Assembly (NCBI GenBank): GCA_020310875.1
Contig: CM035416.1
Span: 73,415,983-73,479,982 of the forward strand
Source: Ceratopteris richardii
Lineage: Eukaryota; Streptophyta; Polypodiopsida; Polypodiales; Pteridaceae
Direction: 5' to 3'
Length of the DNA: 64,000 nucleotides
The translations under genes and the position numbers were made by a program. Below, one piece after another: positions 32,906-43,093 of the stretch. How positions within the stretch are numbered: position 1 is the first letter of the stretch; every line of letters begins with the position of its first letter. Under the pieces are notes generated by a model. The model was not told the origin of the DNA. It saw nothing but the letters and a program-made list of their open reading frames with translations, and did not search any database.

Positions 32906-35062
32906 ATGGAAGAAGAAAAAGAGTTAATACGACTCATAGGAGAATATAGGGATGTCTTTGCTTCGACATATAAGGATTTAAAAGGAGTAGATCCTACTAT
33001 TTGTGCCCATAGAATCCCTATGACATCAGAAGCCAAACCTTCCAAACAAAGAGCATACACATATCACGACGTTTACTCAGCAAAAATTAAGGAAGAGATA
33101 GATAAATTGCTAGATGTTGGGTTCATTTGTGAGATCAAACACACGGAATGGGTGTCACCTTTGGTGGTCGTGCCGAAAAAGAATGGCAAGTTAAGGGTAT
33201 GCATTAATCTGAAAAAGGTAAATGCTGCCACCATAAGAGATAGTTACCCATTACCCATCACTGATCATCTTTTGGAAAGAGTGGCAGGGAAGGAAGTTTA
33301 TAGTTTTTTAGACGGTTTTTCAGGGTATAATCAAGTAGCGATTGCTCCTGAGGACCAACATAAAACGGCCTTTTCCATTGAATGGGGAGTATACGCCTTT
33401 AGGGTTATGCCTTTTGGTCTAACCAATGCCCCAGCTACTTTCCAAAGATTGATGTGCCATGTATTCAAGGAGTTCTTGAGAAAAAGCATGGAAGTATATG
33501 TGGATGATTTATGCACTTATTCAGCTATACGATCAGTACATATCCCTGAACTAGGAAAGATTTTTGCCAAATGTCGACAATATAGAGTGTGCCTCAATCC
33601 AGAAAAGTGTGTCTTCATGGTTCGACAAGGAAAGATATTAGGACATATTGTCTCTAAAAATGGAATTTCCACAGATGAAGACAAAATCAAAGTGATTATG
33701 GATTTGTCGAGACCGAAGACTGCTAAACAAGTGCAAGCATTTATGGGACACTGCGGATACTACCGTAGATTTATACACATGTATGCCATAATTGCTAGAC
33801 CTCTTTATGCATTATTGTCTCAGTTTAACTGGACAGAAGAATGTGAAAAGGCCTTTAACGAATTAAAGAGTCAATTAAGTTCAGCACCAATCCTTCGAGT
33901 ACCTAATTGGAAAAAACCATTTCACATTCACGTAGATGCTTCCAAGTTTGCCATTGGTTGCATCTTAGCTCAACCCGCGGATACAAGGAAGTTAGACCAC
34001 CCTATAGCCTATGCCAGTAGACAATTGAATCAAGCGGAGCGCAATTATACCATGACCGAGAGAGAGGGTTTAGGGATGGTGTACGCAATGAAGAAGTTTC
34101 GACACTACCTTTTGGCAAACAAATTCAAATTCTTTATCGATCATCAAGCTCTACTATACTTAGTCAATAAGCCTTGTAATACGGGACGACTAGTACGATG
34201 GTTTCTATTTTTGATGGAATTTGATTTTAAAGTAGTAGTCAAGAAAGGGAATATGCACATTAGAGCAGATCACTTATCGAGAATGACACATGGAGAACCC
34301 TTCACAGGAGTACCGGATGATCTGCCAGACACTTACCTATTTACTCTTGAAGTATGTCCCCAATGGCCAGAAAAGTTGATCCCTATCCTTACATATGGAC
34401 CTAAACATGGGATCACACCAAACCAAAACCAAGATCTATGGAAGACTAAAAACCTTCATATCATTGCTGGAAGTTTATATCACCAAGACTCAAGTGGATT
34501 ACTCATGAGATGTGTGGAAGAAGAGGAACAAGAAATGTGGCTTCAAAAAGCACATGTAAATCAATGGAAAACTCATTTATATGTGAACGGAACATGGCAA
34601 ACATTGAAGAGATTAGGCATATATTGGGCAACCATGCATAGGGATACACATAACTATGTATCAGCATGCCCAACTTGTAAAGAACGAAATCTGGAAGAGA
34701 ACTCTACTCTATGCTACTCCACAGTAGTACGAAGATGGAGCATGTCTTTGGTAAAATTCTTGAGGACCCAAGAGTACCCAGAAGGAGCTACTCTAGCGAG
34801 GAAACGTGCACTCACAGAACAAAGCAAGGACTATGTTCTTATAGGAAAACAGCTCTTCAAGCGAGGAAGAGACAATCATTTACGAATGTGCATTCATGAA
34901 GATGAGCATCTTGCTGTTTTAGAGATGGCACATACAGGAGCTGCAGGAGGACATTTTTTTGCAGATAAAATTGCAAAAATGATTCTCTTTGCAGGAATGT
35001 GGTGGCCAACTCTACATCAAGATGCAACCACATATGTTCAACGATGTGATACCTGCCAATGA
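32906..35062 (+). pseudogene. Gypsy-3 RT, RNase H and two tandem HHCC zinc domains
   Basis: 718 codons without a break. RT: W-V-S-P-L-V-V-V-P-K-K (33150), F-L-D-G-F-S-G-Y-N-Q (33307), F-G-L-T-N-A-P-A-T-F (33413), Y-V-D-D (33494-33508). RNase H: H-V-D-A-S (33929), Y-A-S-R-Q-L (34011), T-E-R-E-G-L, and a degenerate R-A-D-H-L-S end (34263). Then two HHCC domains: the first at about 34549-34680 (H-x6-H, then C-P-T-C), the second at about 34930-35058 (H-x6-H, then C-D-T-C). They are separated by the W-x-x-S-L-V-K-F-L...A-R-K-R linker that normally precedes a single integrase zinc domain. A TGA at 35060 cuts it from the integrase core. Confidence 0.9.
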
Positions 35063-36073
35063 ACAAAATATCCTATTAGAAGAGATGAAATGCTGTTGAA
35101 ACCCATGATGAGTGCCAGAGCCTTTACTAAATGGGGAATAGATTTCATAGGACCTATTAGCCCACCAGCTAAAGGATCACATGCCGAGTACATAATCGTA
35201 GCCACAGACTATTTGACCAAATGGGTTGAAGCCAAAGCAACCAAGAAAAACGATGCGAGGACTACAGCCAAGTTTCTCTTTGAGAACGTATTCACTAGAT
35301 CTAGATTGCCTATAGAAATTGTGAGCAATAGAGGCACACACTTTGTGAACGAAGTGATAGAAGCCCTACTGAATGAATTCTTAGTAATTCATAAGAAATC
35401 AGCCCCATATCACCCACAAGCCAATGGACAGGCCGAAAGCTCAAACAAAATCTTGTGTACAGTCCTCACTAAAATTGTTAACAATGGTAGATCTGATTGG
35501 GTTAAGCAATTACATCATGCTTTATGGGCATTCCGAGTAGCCTACAAAACAGCCATAGGAACTACTCCTTTTAACTTAGTGTATGGACAGAATGTCATCT
35601 TGCCAATTGAGTTCTTAATACCCACTCTTAGAGTAGCAACTACTTACGAGTGGACTGGACATGAATTATCAGCTCAATTGGATCAAATAGAAAAGTTACA
35701 CGAAACAAGGTTACAAGCTGTAGCAGGGATTTATGCTATTAAAAGGCGACAGAAGGCATATTTTGATGCTCATATTAAAGACAAAAACCTAAAGGAAGGA
35801 GATTTAGTTTTGGTCTATAGTTTGAAGCAACATGCTAAGAAACTGCAAAAAAGAGGATATGGATCATTGATCATCAATCATATACCTACAAGCGGAGCCA
35901 TCAACTTAGCAACCCTAGATGGAGAAGTACTGCCAAACAATATCAGTGGTTGCCGAGTAAAAAAGTATTTAGAGCCATTGATAGAAGAGATAATGTCACG
36001 GCTAATAATGGGTAAAAATAGGTGCAGAGAGGAAGAAAGAATACGAGAAGAAGCCCGACAAGAAGCGCTATAA
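35063..36073 (+). pseudogene. Gypsy-3 integrase core and C-terminus
   Basis: Same frame as RT, separated only by TGA 35060-35062 (CGA to TGA). Motifs: W-G-I-D-F-I-G-P (35132), A-T-D-Y-L-T-K-W-V with the first catalytic Asp (35203), S-N-R-G-T-H-F (35323) where the second catalytic Asp of S-D-R-G is Asn, and G-Q-A-E-S (35425) with the catalytic Glu. Loss of that Asp should prevent strand transfer. The C-terminal C-R-V-K-K-Y-L-E-P-L-I block (35951) matches Gypsy-1. It ends at TAA 36071, overlapping the next ORF. Confidence 0.88.
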
Positions 36074-36570
36074 CAAATCAGGAAATGAAAAGAGTGGATG
36101 AGAGAGAGAGAGACGAGAGATATCGACAAGGAGAGGAACTCATCCCAATGGCTAACTTTAGAACCATTGAAAACCTAAGACAACAAATAAAGCAACCTTA
36201 TTTGAACTTGGGTGTTGGAACAGAAGAGTACCACTTAGTGGATGCACTCATTGACACAGGAGCAGCCATAAGCTGTATCAAGTATTCATTGACCCAGAAA
36301 CTCAAGGAAGAATTACGCCCATCTAAGGCACAGCTGATTGGAATAGGAGGAAAAGTTACTCAATGTATAGGCGAGATTACCTTACCTCTACATCTCGGAA
36401 ACAACACTATGGAACAAAAACTCTTAGTATGCCATGATCAGGACTTATTAGAAGAGCTCGTGTTAGGTCAAGATTGGATATATGAATATGAAGTGACTAT
36501 TCAATTGGCCCTAGGATACATCTCGGCCAAGATAGGACATCGTGAGGCATTCAACATGTTAGACGAATGA
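36022..36570 (+). CDS. Second retropepsin-like ORF downstream of integrase
   Basis: 183 codons, opened in another frame about 50 bp before the integrase stop; the first ATG in this frame is at 36088 (M-K-R-V-D), so 36022 is only the open-frame start. Features: a charged N-terminus rich in Arg and Glu, then A-L-I-D-T-G-A-A-I-S-C-I (36244-36279) with the D-T-G catalytic triad, I-G-I-G-G-K-V (36340), and V-L-G-Q-D-W-I (36460-36480), the pair of blocks typical of RVP/gag-asp-protease folds. It is intact. The element already has a D-S-G protease before RT, and this one is clearly different in sequence. Its role is unknown; it could be a captured retroviral-type protease used late or on a different substrate. 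Confidence 0.75.
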   Translation: MQRGRKNTRRSPTRSAITNQEMKRVDERERDERYRQGEELIPMANFRTIENLRQQIKQPYLNLGVGTEEYHLVDALIDTGAAISCIKYSLTQKLKEELRPSKAQLIGIGGKVTQCIGEITLPLHLGNNTMEQKLLVCHDQDLLEELVLGQDWIYEYEVTIQLALGYISAKIGHREAFNMLDE

Positions 36571-36622
36571 CGTCAAATGTATAACCCCAAGAGATCACTC
36601 AAACGAGCATGATGATGAAGGT

Positions 36623-37411
36623 ATGTTCACTCACACTATGGAAACCCCACCATCAAGTACTTTATGTGAGAATGCACCAAATTTTGTTTTCACACAATCT
36701 TCTAATTCAGTAAATCACCTGATTAGTGTCTTATCCGATAAAAGCCTTAGTGAGGAACCAAGCACAAGAGGGACTAGTCAGCAAGACTATCAAAAACTTG
36801 CACACATTAGAATATACCCCATTCCTTGCACTAGACAGGTTTGGATCAGAAAAGATCAAGTGACGGCATATCTTCAACAACAGAACTACTCTCGACATCG
36901 GAAACAACAACAGAATAAGAATGCAAGTCACGTGGGACACCCAGGTCCACAAAGGATTACGAAAGTATGGATTCCGAAGAAGGTGATAGCCGCACAACCG
37001 GCTCGAACGCAAAAATGGATTCCTAAATCGCGTGCTGAAGGGACAATCATCAAAAAGAACAAGTTAAGACACAAGAAGAATCAGTATGATCTAAAGGCAA
37101 AACAACAGAAAATGAACAACTACAGGACAGAGCTGGAGCCTAGATACGCAACAAAAATCATGCAAAGACTCAAAAGGCTGACAAAGCAAAAGTACAATGT
37201 GAGAAGCACTACATTCTCTAGGAGTGATCGAGATACAGTCTGTCCCCGTAAAGTAAAGCAAATTTGGATGCCGACAAGCAAAACAATCTGTATACATCGA
37301 CCAAATAATTCGAGTTGCACACATCTGGAGTCACAAGAATCCAAAGTATGCATAATAGGGCCACATTACAAGGCCAAGCATTCGGCACATTCTTCTTCTA
37401 CTTCCGGATAG
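36623..37411 (+). CDS. Basic ORF with repeated W-I-P-K motifs
   Basis: 263 codons, intact, 50 bp after the second protease ORF and in a different frame. Start at the ATG at 36623. Very rich in Lys, Arg, Gln and Ser. A short motif recurs four times: Q-V-W-I-R-K (36838), K-V-W-I-P-K (36964), Q-K-W-I-P-K (37012) and Q-I-W-M-P-T (37258). Similar V-W-x-P-K motifs occur in the gag to protease linker of some plant copia elements, but the context here is different. The composition suggests nucleic acid binding. No signal peptide, membrane segment or zinc motif. Not recognised as a known family. Confidence 0.55.
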   Translation: MFTHTMETPPSSTLCENAPNFVFTQSSNSVNHLISVLSDKSLSEEPSTRGTSQQDYQKLAHIRIYPIPCTRQVWIRKDQVTAYLQQQNYSRHRKQQQNKNASHVGHPGPQRITKVWIPKKVIAAQPARTQKWIPKSRAEGTIIKKNKLRHKKNQYDLKAKQQKMNNYRTELEPRYATKIMQRLKRLTKQKYNVRSTTFSRSDRDTVCPRKVKQIWMPTSKTICIHRPNNSSCTHLESQESKVCIIGPHYKAKHSAHSSSTSG

Positions 37412-37702
37412 TGAAGCACATTTCCCTCTTGGGAAATAGGAGAGCACTTGTAAAATAATCCAAAAGAAAATAACGGATGATTTAATAACCGCTTCGGCTA
37501 TGAACTAACATTTCTGTTTTCTTTCAGACACATACCTAAAAAATATAAATAAGTATGAAAAAATCCCAGGTATTATCTTTCTCACACCCACGGGGAAGGG
37601 ACGACACAATCCACTCGGAGAGTTGCAAAGTTTATGAAGGATAAGTGAAGGATGATTCTTGATGCTAGATTGCCACTAATTATTGGTATATGTTGAGTGC
37701 AG
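37412..37702 (+). other. Short gap between Gypsy-3 ORFs
   Basis: About 290 bp without coding sense, between the basic ORF and the coiled-coil ORF. Nothing recognised. Confidence 0.4.
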
Positions 37703-40478
37703 ATGGCATCCTCTAATTTCGAGGCTACGCAAGAGGAAGAGGTCCTGCTTCTTCCCTTGGAATCAATCACGAAGGCAAGAGGTCATTGGTTTCTAGATGA
37801 CCAACCAGTGTCTGAGCTTCTTTTTATGGCCACCATTAAGATCATGGATAGGAATCACTACTTTCCTATCATGTCTCAAGATTTCCAGACTATCATACAA
37901 GGATAACCACGCATGACAGATGTATGGACAAGGGCTGGCATTGATGAATTCCTACGACTGCCCATATATTTGCCAGATTTTCAGAGATGCACACAAGTGA
38001 TGAACACACTACAGTCTGCATCAGATAAGCCATCAATCCCGGAAGCAAGGGTGCTCGACAAAGTTGGTACATGGAAAACAATTAGATTCACTCATGAGCT
38101 AATCAACAGAGCTTTTGGATGGAGCCAAGATGGCCTCACTAATGTCAAGGGTGAATGTCATGATCCCAAAAAGCGAACTTTTTTAGAAATCAACAGAACA
38201 GATATCGAAGACTCCGTTCGATTGGTACACCAACATTTTTGTTTTCCTAGTATGCATAGATACACAGCACCTCAGAAAATTGTCGTGCAATTACTTTCCC
38301 ATGCAATGAGGCAAGTGGGAAATCAAGTAAATATGACTCTGTATATTCAAGACCACCTATTCGAAGCCAAGAAGAAGTGGAGTCAGAAGAAATTTTTGAA
38401 TGGAAGTTCGGCATTGACCTTACTCATTTATGAAGCACTTGAAATGAAGGAGTGCTTACGCTTGATGCCAACCTCAACTGAGATGGCAAAATATGTAAAG
38501 TCAGCTACTATGCCAAAGAAAAAGAAAACAGTAATTTCCATCGAAGAAGTGGGAACCAGTTCAAAGAACCCATGACAGGGACTAAACGCATTAGAGTGGA
38601 AGAAGCCCAAGAGACACCACAATCAAAGAGGACACACGCATTACCAAGATTCCTATGACGCAACAACCAATCACAAAAAGGGACCTCTACGCAGCCGTAG
38701 AAGAGACGCATGCATATATGCTGGGGCAAGTAAACCTCAATGTCCAAGGACATCAATACAGACAGGCAAGTCAAGGAAAACAACAAAAGGAAAAAGAGAA
38801 TACTCCCAAAGTACCTTCCAGATATAGAGAATTAGGATTGGAGGAGTCAAGTTCAAATGAAGAGTCTAGCCATGACAAGGATACCCTAGATACGGACATA
38901 AGAACAGAAACAAACAATGAGAAATGGACCGAGATAAACCAGGTAGAGGTCACACCTGACAATCAGCAATCACAGGTACAACACCAAGAGACTCCTATTG
39001 GACAGGACCACCTCATTCAATTAAACGACAAGTCAAAGATCAGCATAAAGGAGGCTCCAATAACACATAAAGAAACAGTACCCCCTGTCAAAGAAGAAGT
39101 GCCAACACACAGAAAAAGAAAGGTATGTACCACAAGATCAGGAGCAAATTGTGATTGAAGTATGGGATGATACACCACAAGGCAAGATTGACTACAGGGA
39201 GGCTGATCCACGGATACAACTCCATATTCGGTAGCCCCATGATACTACGTTACATGTGGCTCAAGGGAAAGATGTTACCACGGGTGAAGAACCTAGCATC
39301 CCTACCACATGGTTAAATGTAGACGTTACTCAACTAAAACCCATCGTCAAGCAGAGGATCCAAACGGCCATGGATACGCAACAACAAATGATGGACACGG
39401 ACGCAGATTACGACAAGGCCATGCGGGAAAGGAATCAATTTCACGTAATGAGTGAGCAATTGACCGCACAGCTGATCCAGGCCCAACAAGATGTTTCAGC
39501 AAAAGAAAACGAACTACTTGAAGTCAAAGGACAATGCACTACATTAATGGAGTAGAATCATCAGCTCCATGAACAACTGATGGACTTACGAAGATAGCAT
39601 GAAGCTAGTGAAGCAGACAAAGAGAGAATGAAAGCTAGAAGCAATCTGCTCGAAACACAAATAAAAGTATACATGGAGGAAAATGATAACTTACGTAGTA
39701 GAAATAAAGAACTGATGAAGGCTTACTGTATGACCAACCTATAGAAAAACAAGAGACATCAGCTACTGACCAAAAGGAACTGAGAGATCAGATTGAGAAA
39801 TATGCAGATCTGCTGAAACAACAGCAAGCCCTAAAAGAAGAATGGGAACACAAGTACATTAACGAAACCAATGAGCTCAAGAAACAGCTGAACACTGCCA
39901 ATGCAAGACTTGCAGTGAGCTACAATGAAAATATAGATCAAGTAGCAGAGATTGGTAATGAGCTACTTGCGGCCAAAGAGGCACTCCAGGCAGCTATGCA
40001 GGAAGTTAAAGAGAAGACTGAACGCCTTACACAATTAGAAACTAAAACAGAACAGAAAGTATCCATCAAAGAGAAAACAAGGCAATACATAAGGAAGATC
40101 ACACAAAAGGATCCAGATGAGCAGCTGTACTTCAAGGATAATACATTCAATTACACTCAAGAGGAATTTGAAGCTAAGAGTCCAGCAAAAAGAAGAAAAG
40201 AAGAAGACCAAGAAAGAAGCTTCATTGAAAAGATTATATCTGAAGACATATTTCTGCAAGAAGCCCCGCAGGGGCATGCAACACCCATCTCTACGCAGAG
40301 CCTCGCAGGAGCGCACATCAAGGAAAAGCATGCAGGAGGGAAGGATGGACCAGGTCCAGGAAGTATCCATGAAGAAGTGCAAGACAATACTTGCCAGGTA
40401 ATAATCCTCCTGTTGATAGCGTGCGGTGGAAAAGAAAGTAAACAGGCTCAAAGCAATACAACAGGGTCAGATGTGTGA
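37703..40478 (+). pseudogene. Gypsy-3 extra ORF (globular plus coiled coil), broken
   Basis: The ATG at 37703 opens a frame that runs to 38575 with one stop (TAA 37904). The main globular part (37913-38575) has F-G-W-S-Q-D-G, P-S-M-H-R-Y-T-A-P-Q and N-G-S-S-A-L-T-L-L-I-Y. A basic K-K-K-K-T patch ends it. Charged, Gln/Glu/Thr-rich linker pieces follow (38655-39158), then a long coiled coil (39256-40100) with stops at 39553, 39595, 39740 and frame changes. The last piece (39915-40478) carries the S-P-A-K-R-R-K-E-E patch and runs into the duplicated segment. The order matches the Gypsy-2 extra ORF, although the sequences have diverged. The layout is loosely like the plant transposon-associated domain PF20167; I could not verify this. 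Confidence 0.65.
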
Positions 40479-40844
40479 AGATGTGTGAAGACAAAGACAT
40501 ATCAGAAGACCAAAAGTTAGAAAGGGGAGAGGCTGAAAAGTTGAAGAGGGTGACTAAGAATATCACATTCTTAGCCACTGATGGCGTGCGTGGCAACCTG
40601 ACTGAATACAGCAACCTAGATTTGTGATGTACAGAATACCAAGGGGCAAACAAAAGGAAAGGACATACCTCGGATAAGATAACCAATTGTCTGACAGTCG
40701 TTGTTGCTTGTTCGACCACTGGGTGCGTGTATTCAAAAATCCTCGACAAGCTACAAACAAGAAGCAAAGCATGTCAAGGGACGACAGAGACAAAGAGGGG
40801 GAGAGTGTTGTAGAGCTAAGAAGAACACAAGGCAGAGAAAAAGA
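40178..40844 (+). repeat. Direct repeat, copy 1, ending in an LTR start
   Basis: 667 bp matched by 41592-42246. It includes the end of the coiled-coil ORF, the polypurine run and about 39 bp of the LTR start (TGTTGTAGAGC from 40806). It differs from copy 2 by scattered substitutions and a 12 bp internal duplication (GTGTGAAGAT unit near 40475). After 40844 the LTR match stops. Confidence 0.9.
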
Positions 40845-41591
40845 TTTGGAAAAAAACCCTACTTTGCGGGTGCACTGGCAAGCAGCACCGTATTTATTAC
40901 AGGTAAACCCTTCATTTTGCCCAACGCCATGTCGTAGAGAAGCAAGAGAATTTTTGGACATGCAAAAGAGTGGTACGATCAATAAACAGTGGCTGAATTA
41001 TCCGCTACTTTCGAGTCCACCTCATAACTACTTACCGACGGAGGATTACATGGTAAAAGCCATTGAATTTTGGCTGCATTGTTATGCAACAGTCCCCGAT
41101 TTAACTATCAAGATGACGAATAAAATCCTCAACATGATCCTTACAGTTTTGAAGGTGTTCAAGCACACGGCGTATACATTTTTTAATTTCATTGGTATTA
41201 ATCAAGGCACAGATATCCTCATTTTTTATCTGTCTGTTATGCCCAGCCGACCCACAATAATCGCATATTATTCTAGGCTTATGTTTTTATCGAGTACATA
41301 TATGCAAACCTTCGAGGAAGCTTCACAGGTTTTTTTGAAATTGATTCAGAAATTTTCTTAAAGATGTCGTCCAACTTGAATGCCAGATTAGCGGCATATG
41401 AATTAAGCTTCTTCGTTCATCACAGACAGCCACCCCATGATGGTGTGAAAGCAGAACAGTGGAAGCAACTTATGATACATGAAGCTAATCTGCTTAATGA
41501 GACAGAGCAAAAAGTGTACAGAACATACTCCCGCCGACTTCCAAAGCTTGTTAGGGACGGCAGAGTTCGGGAGGGGGGCAGTGTTGAGGGA
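40845..41591 (+). other. 747 bp insert of unknown coding sequence between the repeats
   Basis: Unlike anything else in the window. One frame is open for about 170 codons (about 40850-41361; the open frame formally extends left to 40687 through repeat sequence, which I do not count). A second frame is open from 41364 for about 75 codons; the two meet at a run of seven T (41330-41336), where a single-base change would join them. The first part is aromatic and hydrophobic (L-N-Y-P-L-L, F-W-L-H-C-Y, F-F-N-F-I-G-I-N), the second has H-H-R-Q-P-P and ends basic. No retrotransposon motif. It could be a captured host transcript or an old virus-derived fragment. Not identified. Confidence 0.6.
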
Positions 41592-42246
41592 GAGTCCAAC
41601 AAAAAGAAGAAAAGAAGAAGGCCAAGAAAGAAGCTTCACTGAAAAGATTATATCTGAAGACATATCTCTGCAAGAAGCCCCGCAGGGGCACGCAACACCC
41701 ATCTCTGCACAGAGCCCCACAGGGGCGCACATCAAGGAAAAGCACGCAGGAGGGAAGGACGGACCAGGGCCAGGAAGTATCCATGAAGAAGTGCAAGACA
41801 ATACTTGCCAGGTAATAATCCTCTCGTTGATAGCGTGCGGTGGAAAAGAAAGTAAACAGGCTCAAAGCAATACAACAGGGTCAGATGTGTGAAGACAAAG
41901 ACATATCAGAAGACCAAAAGTTAGAAAAGGGAGAGGCTAAAAAGTTGAAGAGGGTGACTAAGAATATCGCATTCTTAGCCACTGATGGTGTGCATGGCAG
42001 CCCGACTGAATACAACAACATAGATTTGTGATGTACGGAATACCAAGGGGCAAACAGAAGCAAAGGACATACCTCGGATAAGATAACCAATTGTCTGACA
42101 GTCCTTGTTGCTTCTTCGACCACTGGGTGCGTGTATTCAGAAATCCTCAACAAGCTACAAACAAGAAGCAAAGCCTGTCAAGGGACAACAGAGACAAAGA
42201 GGGGGAGAGTGTTGCAGAGCTAAGAAGAACACAAGGCAGAAAAAGA
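41592..42246 (+). repeat. Direct repeat, copy 2, running into the 3' LTR
   Basis: 655 bp copy of 40178-40844, ending about 37 bp into the true 3' LTR (which starts at 42210). The open reading of copy 1 is partly kept here (K-K-K-R-R-R at its start). The left border reads GTGTTGAGGGAGAGTCC, itself similar to the polypurine/LTR junction. Confidence 0.9.
42194..42209 (+). other. Gypsy-3 polypurine tract
   Basis: ACAAAGAGGGGGAGAG directly before the LTR TGTTGCAGAGC. The same run precedes the LTR-start copy at 40806. Confidence 0.88.
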
Positions 42247-43093
42247 CGGGCCCCAAATTTTTTCCGATTTGGACACTTTATTTTTGTATCATAGCCATTT
42301 TGTAACATATTTTCCGATGTAAATGCACTAGAGGAGTCCTCTAGATGCATACCCATGAAGATTAGTAGCCTACCCATGTAAATTAGTAGGAAATTAACCT
42401 TTTAGTGAATAAAGTGCTGGTCTCTTGTGTGAAAGGACCATTTTTAGGGCACATGTATATAAGTCAATTTGTGACTCTTTCTAAAGACTTTTTGCCATTG
42501 TGAGAGTGAAGAGCACAGAAATTTGAATTTGTGTCTTCTCCTCTCTGTATCATCTTCTTTGTGAGCTTGTCTGCATGTGTGATGCTTGAAAAGAGTGTTT
42601 GGAAGTGTTGTCTATCCATGAAAGTGTTGGTTTGTTGTTGTTATGGTGAGTGTGAAGTGTAGGAAGTGCTGAACTGTAGGAAGGTCATTCCCGCGACTCA
42701 GTATTTTGCTCATAACTTGAAGCAGAAGTGTTAGAATTGAGTGAAAAGACCACCATTGGATGCGTCTTCTCGAGAGCTTCGAAAGGAACCCGGTCTATAT
42801 TCAGAGTTCGCAGTTGAGAGAAAAGCTCAATTTACTATTGGCTGCTGCTCCAAGTATTGTGACATCTCAACAGATCCCAGAACCTTGTTTGGATTAGATT
42901 TCAACTTATTTACACTCTTTGGGAAGCTCATTTGCATTGACCATCATTTGAATGCATGTCTTCATACACTCGGCTAGGTTTTGATACTTCTCGGATTAAT
43001 AAATAAAGCGTGAATCTCCACTATCTGCACTTGAGGGGGATCGAGGTATAGTCTCTTTCTCCACAAGTCCCTAAGTTGGATCTTAGGTACACA
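42210..43093 (+). repeat. Gypsy-3 3' LTR
   Basis: 884 bp, TGTTGCAGAG to GGTACACA. TATA box at 42456-42462. AATAAATAAA near 43000 is a likely polyadenylation signal. Its last 178 bp match the 5' remnant. It is followed by GAGGG and then by minus-strand Gypsy-4 sequence, so Gypsy-3 seems to have inserted in Gypsy-4. Confidence 0.9.
42456..42462 (+). promoter_or_regulatory. Gypsy-3 LTR TATA box
   Basis: TATATAA within ATGTATATAAGTCAAT. The 5' LTR has lost this part, so internal transcription of Gypsy-3 from its own 5' LTR is not possible. Confidence 0.55.

Larger units (their letters stand above)
22481..43093 (+). mobile_element. Gypsy-3, giant Ty3/gypsy element with unusual post-integrase genes
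   Basis: 20.6 kb including the 4.0 kb NA-1 insertion, so about 16.6 kb on its own. The 3' LTR (42210-43093) is complete, and only the last 178 bp of the 5' LTR survive. Order: primer site, hairpin array, gag, protease, linker, RT, RNase H, two zinc domains, integrase, second protease-like domain, basic ORF, coiled-coil ORF, duplicated 3' segment with a 747 bp foreign insert, 3' LTR. From 31334 to 36073 everything is in one frame with stops at 31553, 32213, 32894 and 35060. Four differences in 178 bp separate the LTR copies (about 2%). No target duplication can be seen because the 5' end is deleted. Confidence 0.9.

Noticed and set aside
40687-40844. N-terminal extension of the insert ORF
   Set aside because: This stretch is the duplicated element end, polypurine tract and LTR start, so it is open by chance and not part of the inserted coding sequence.
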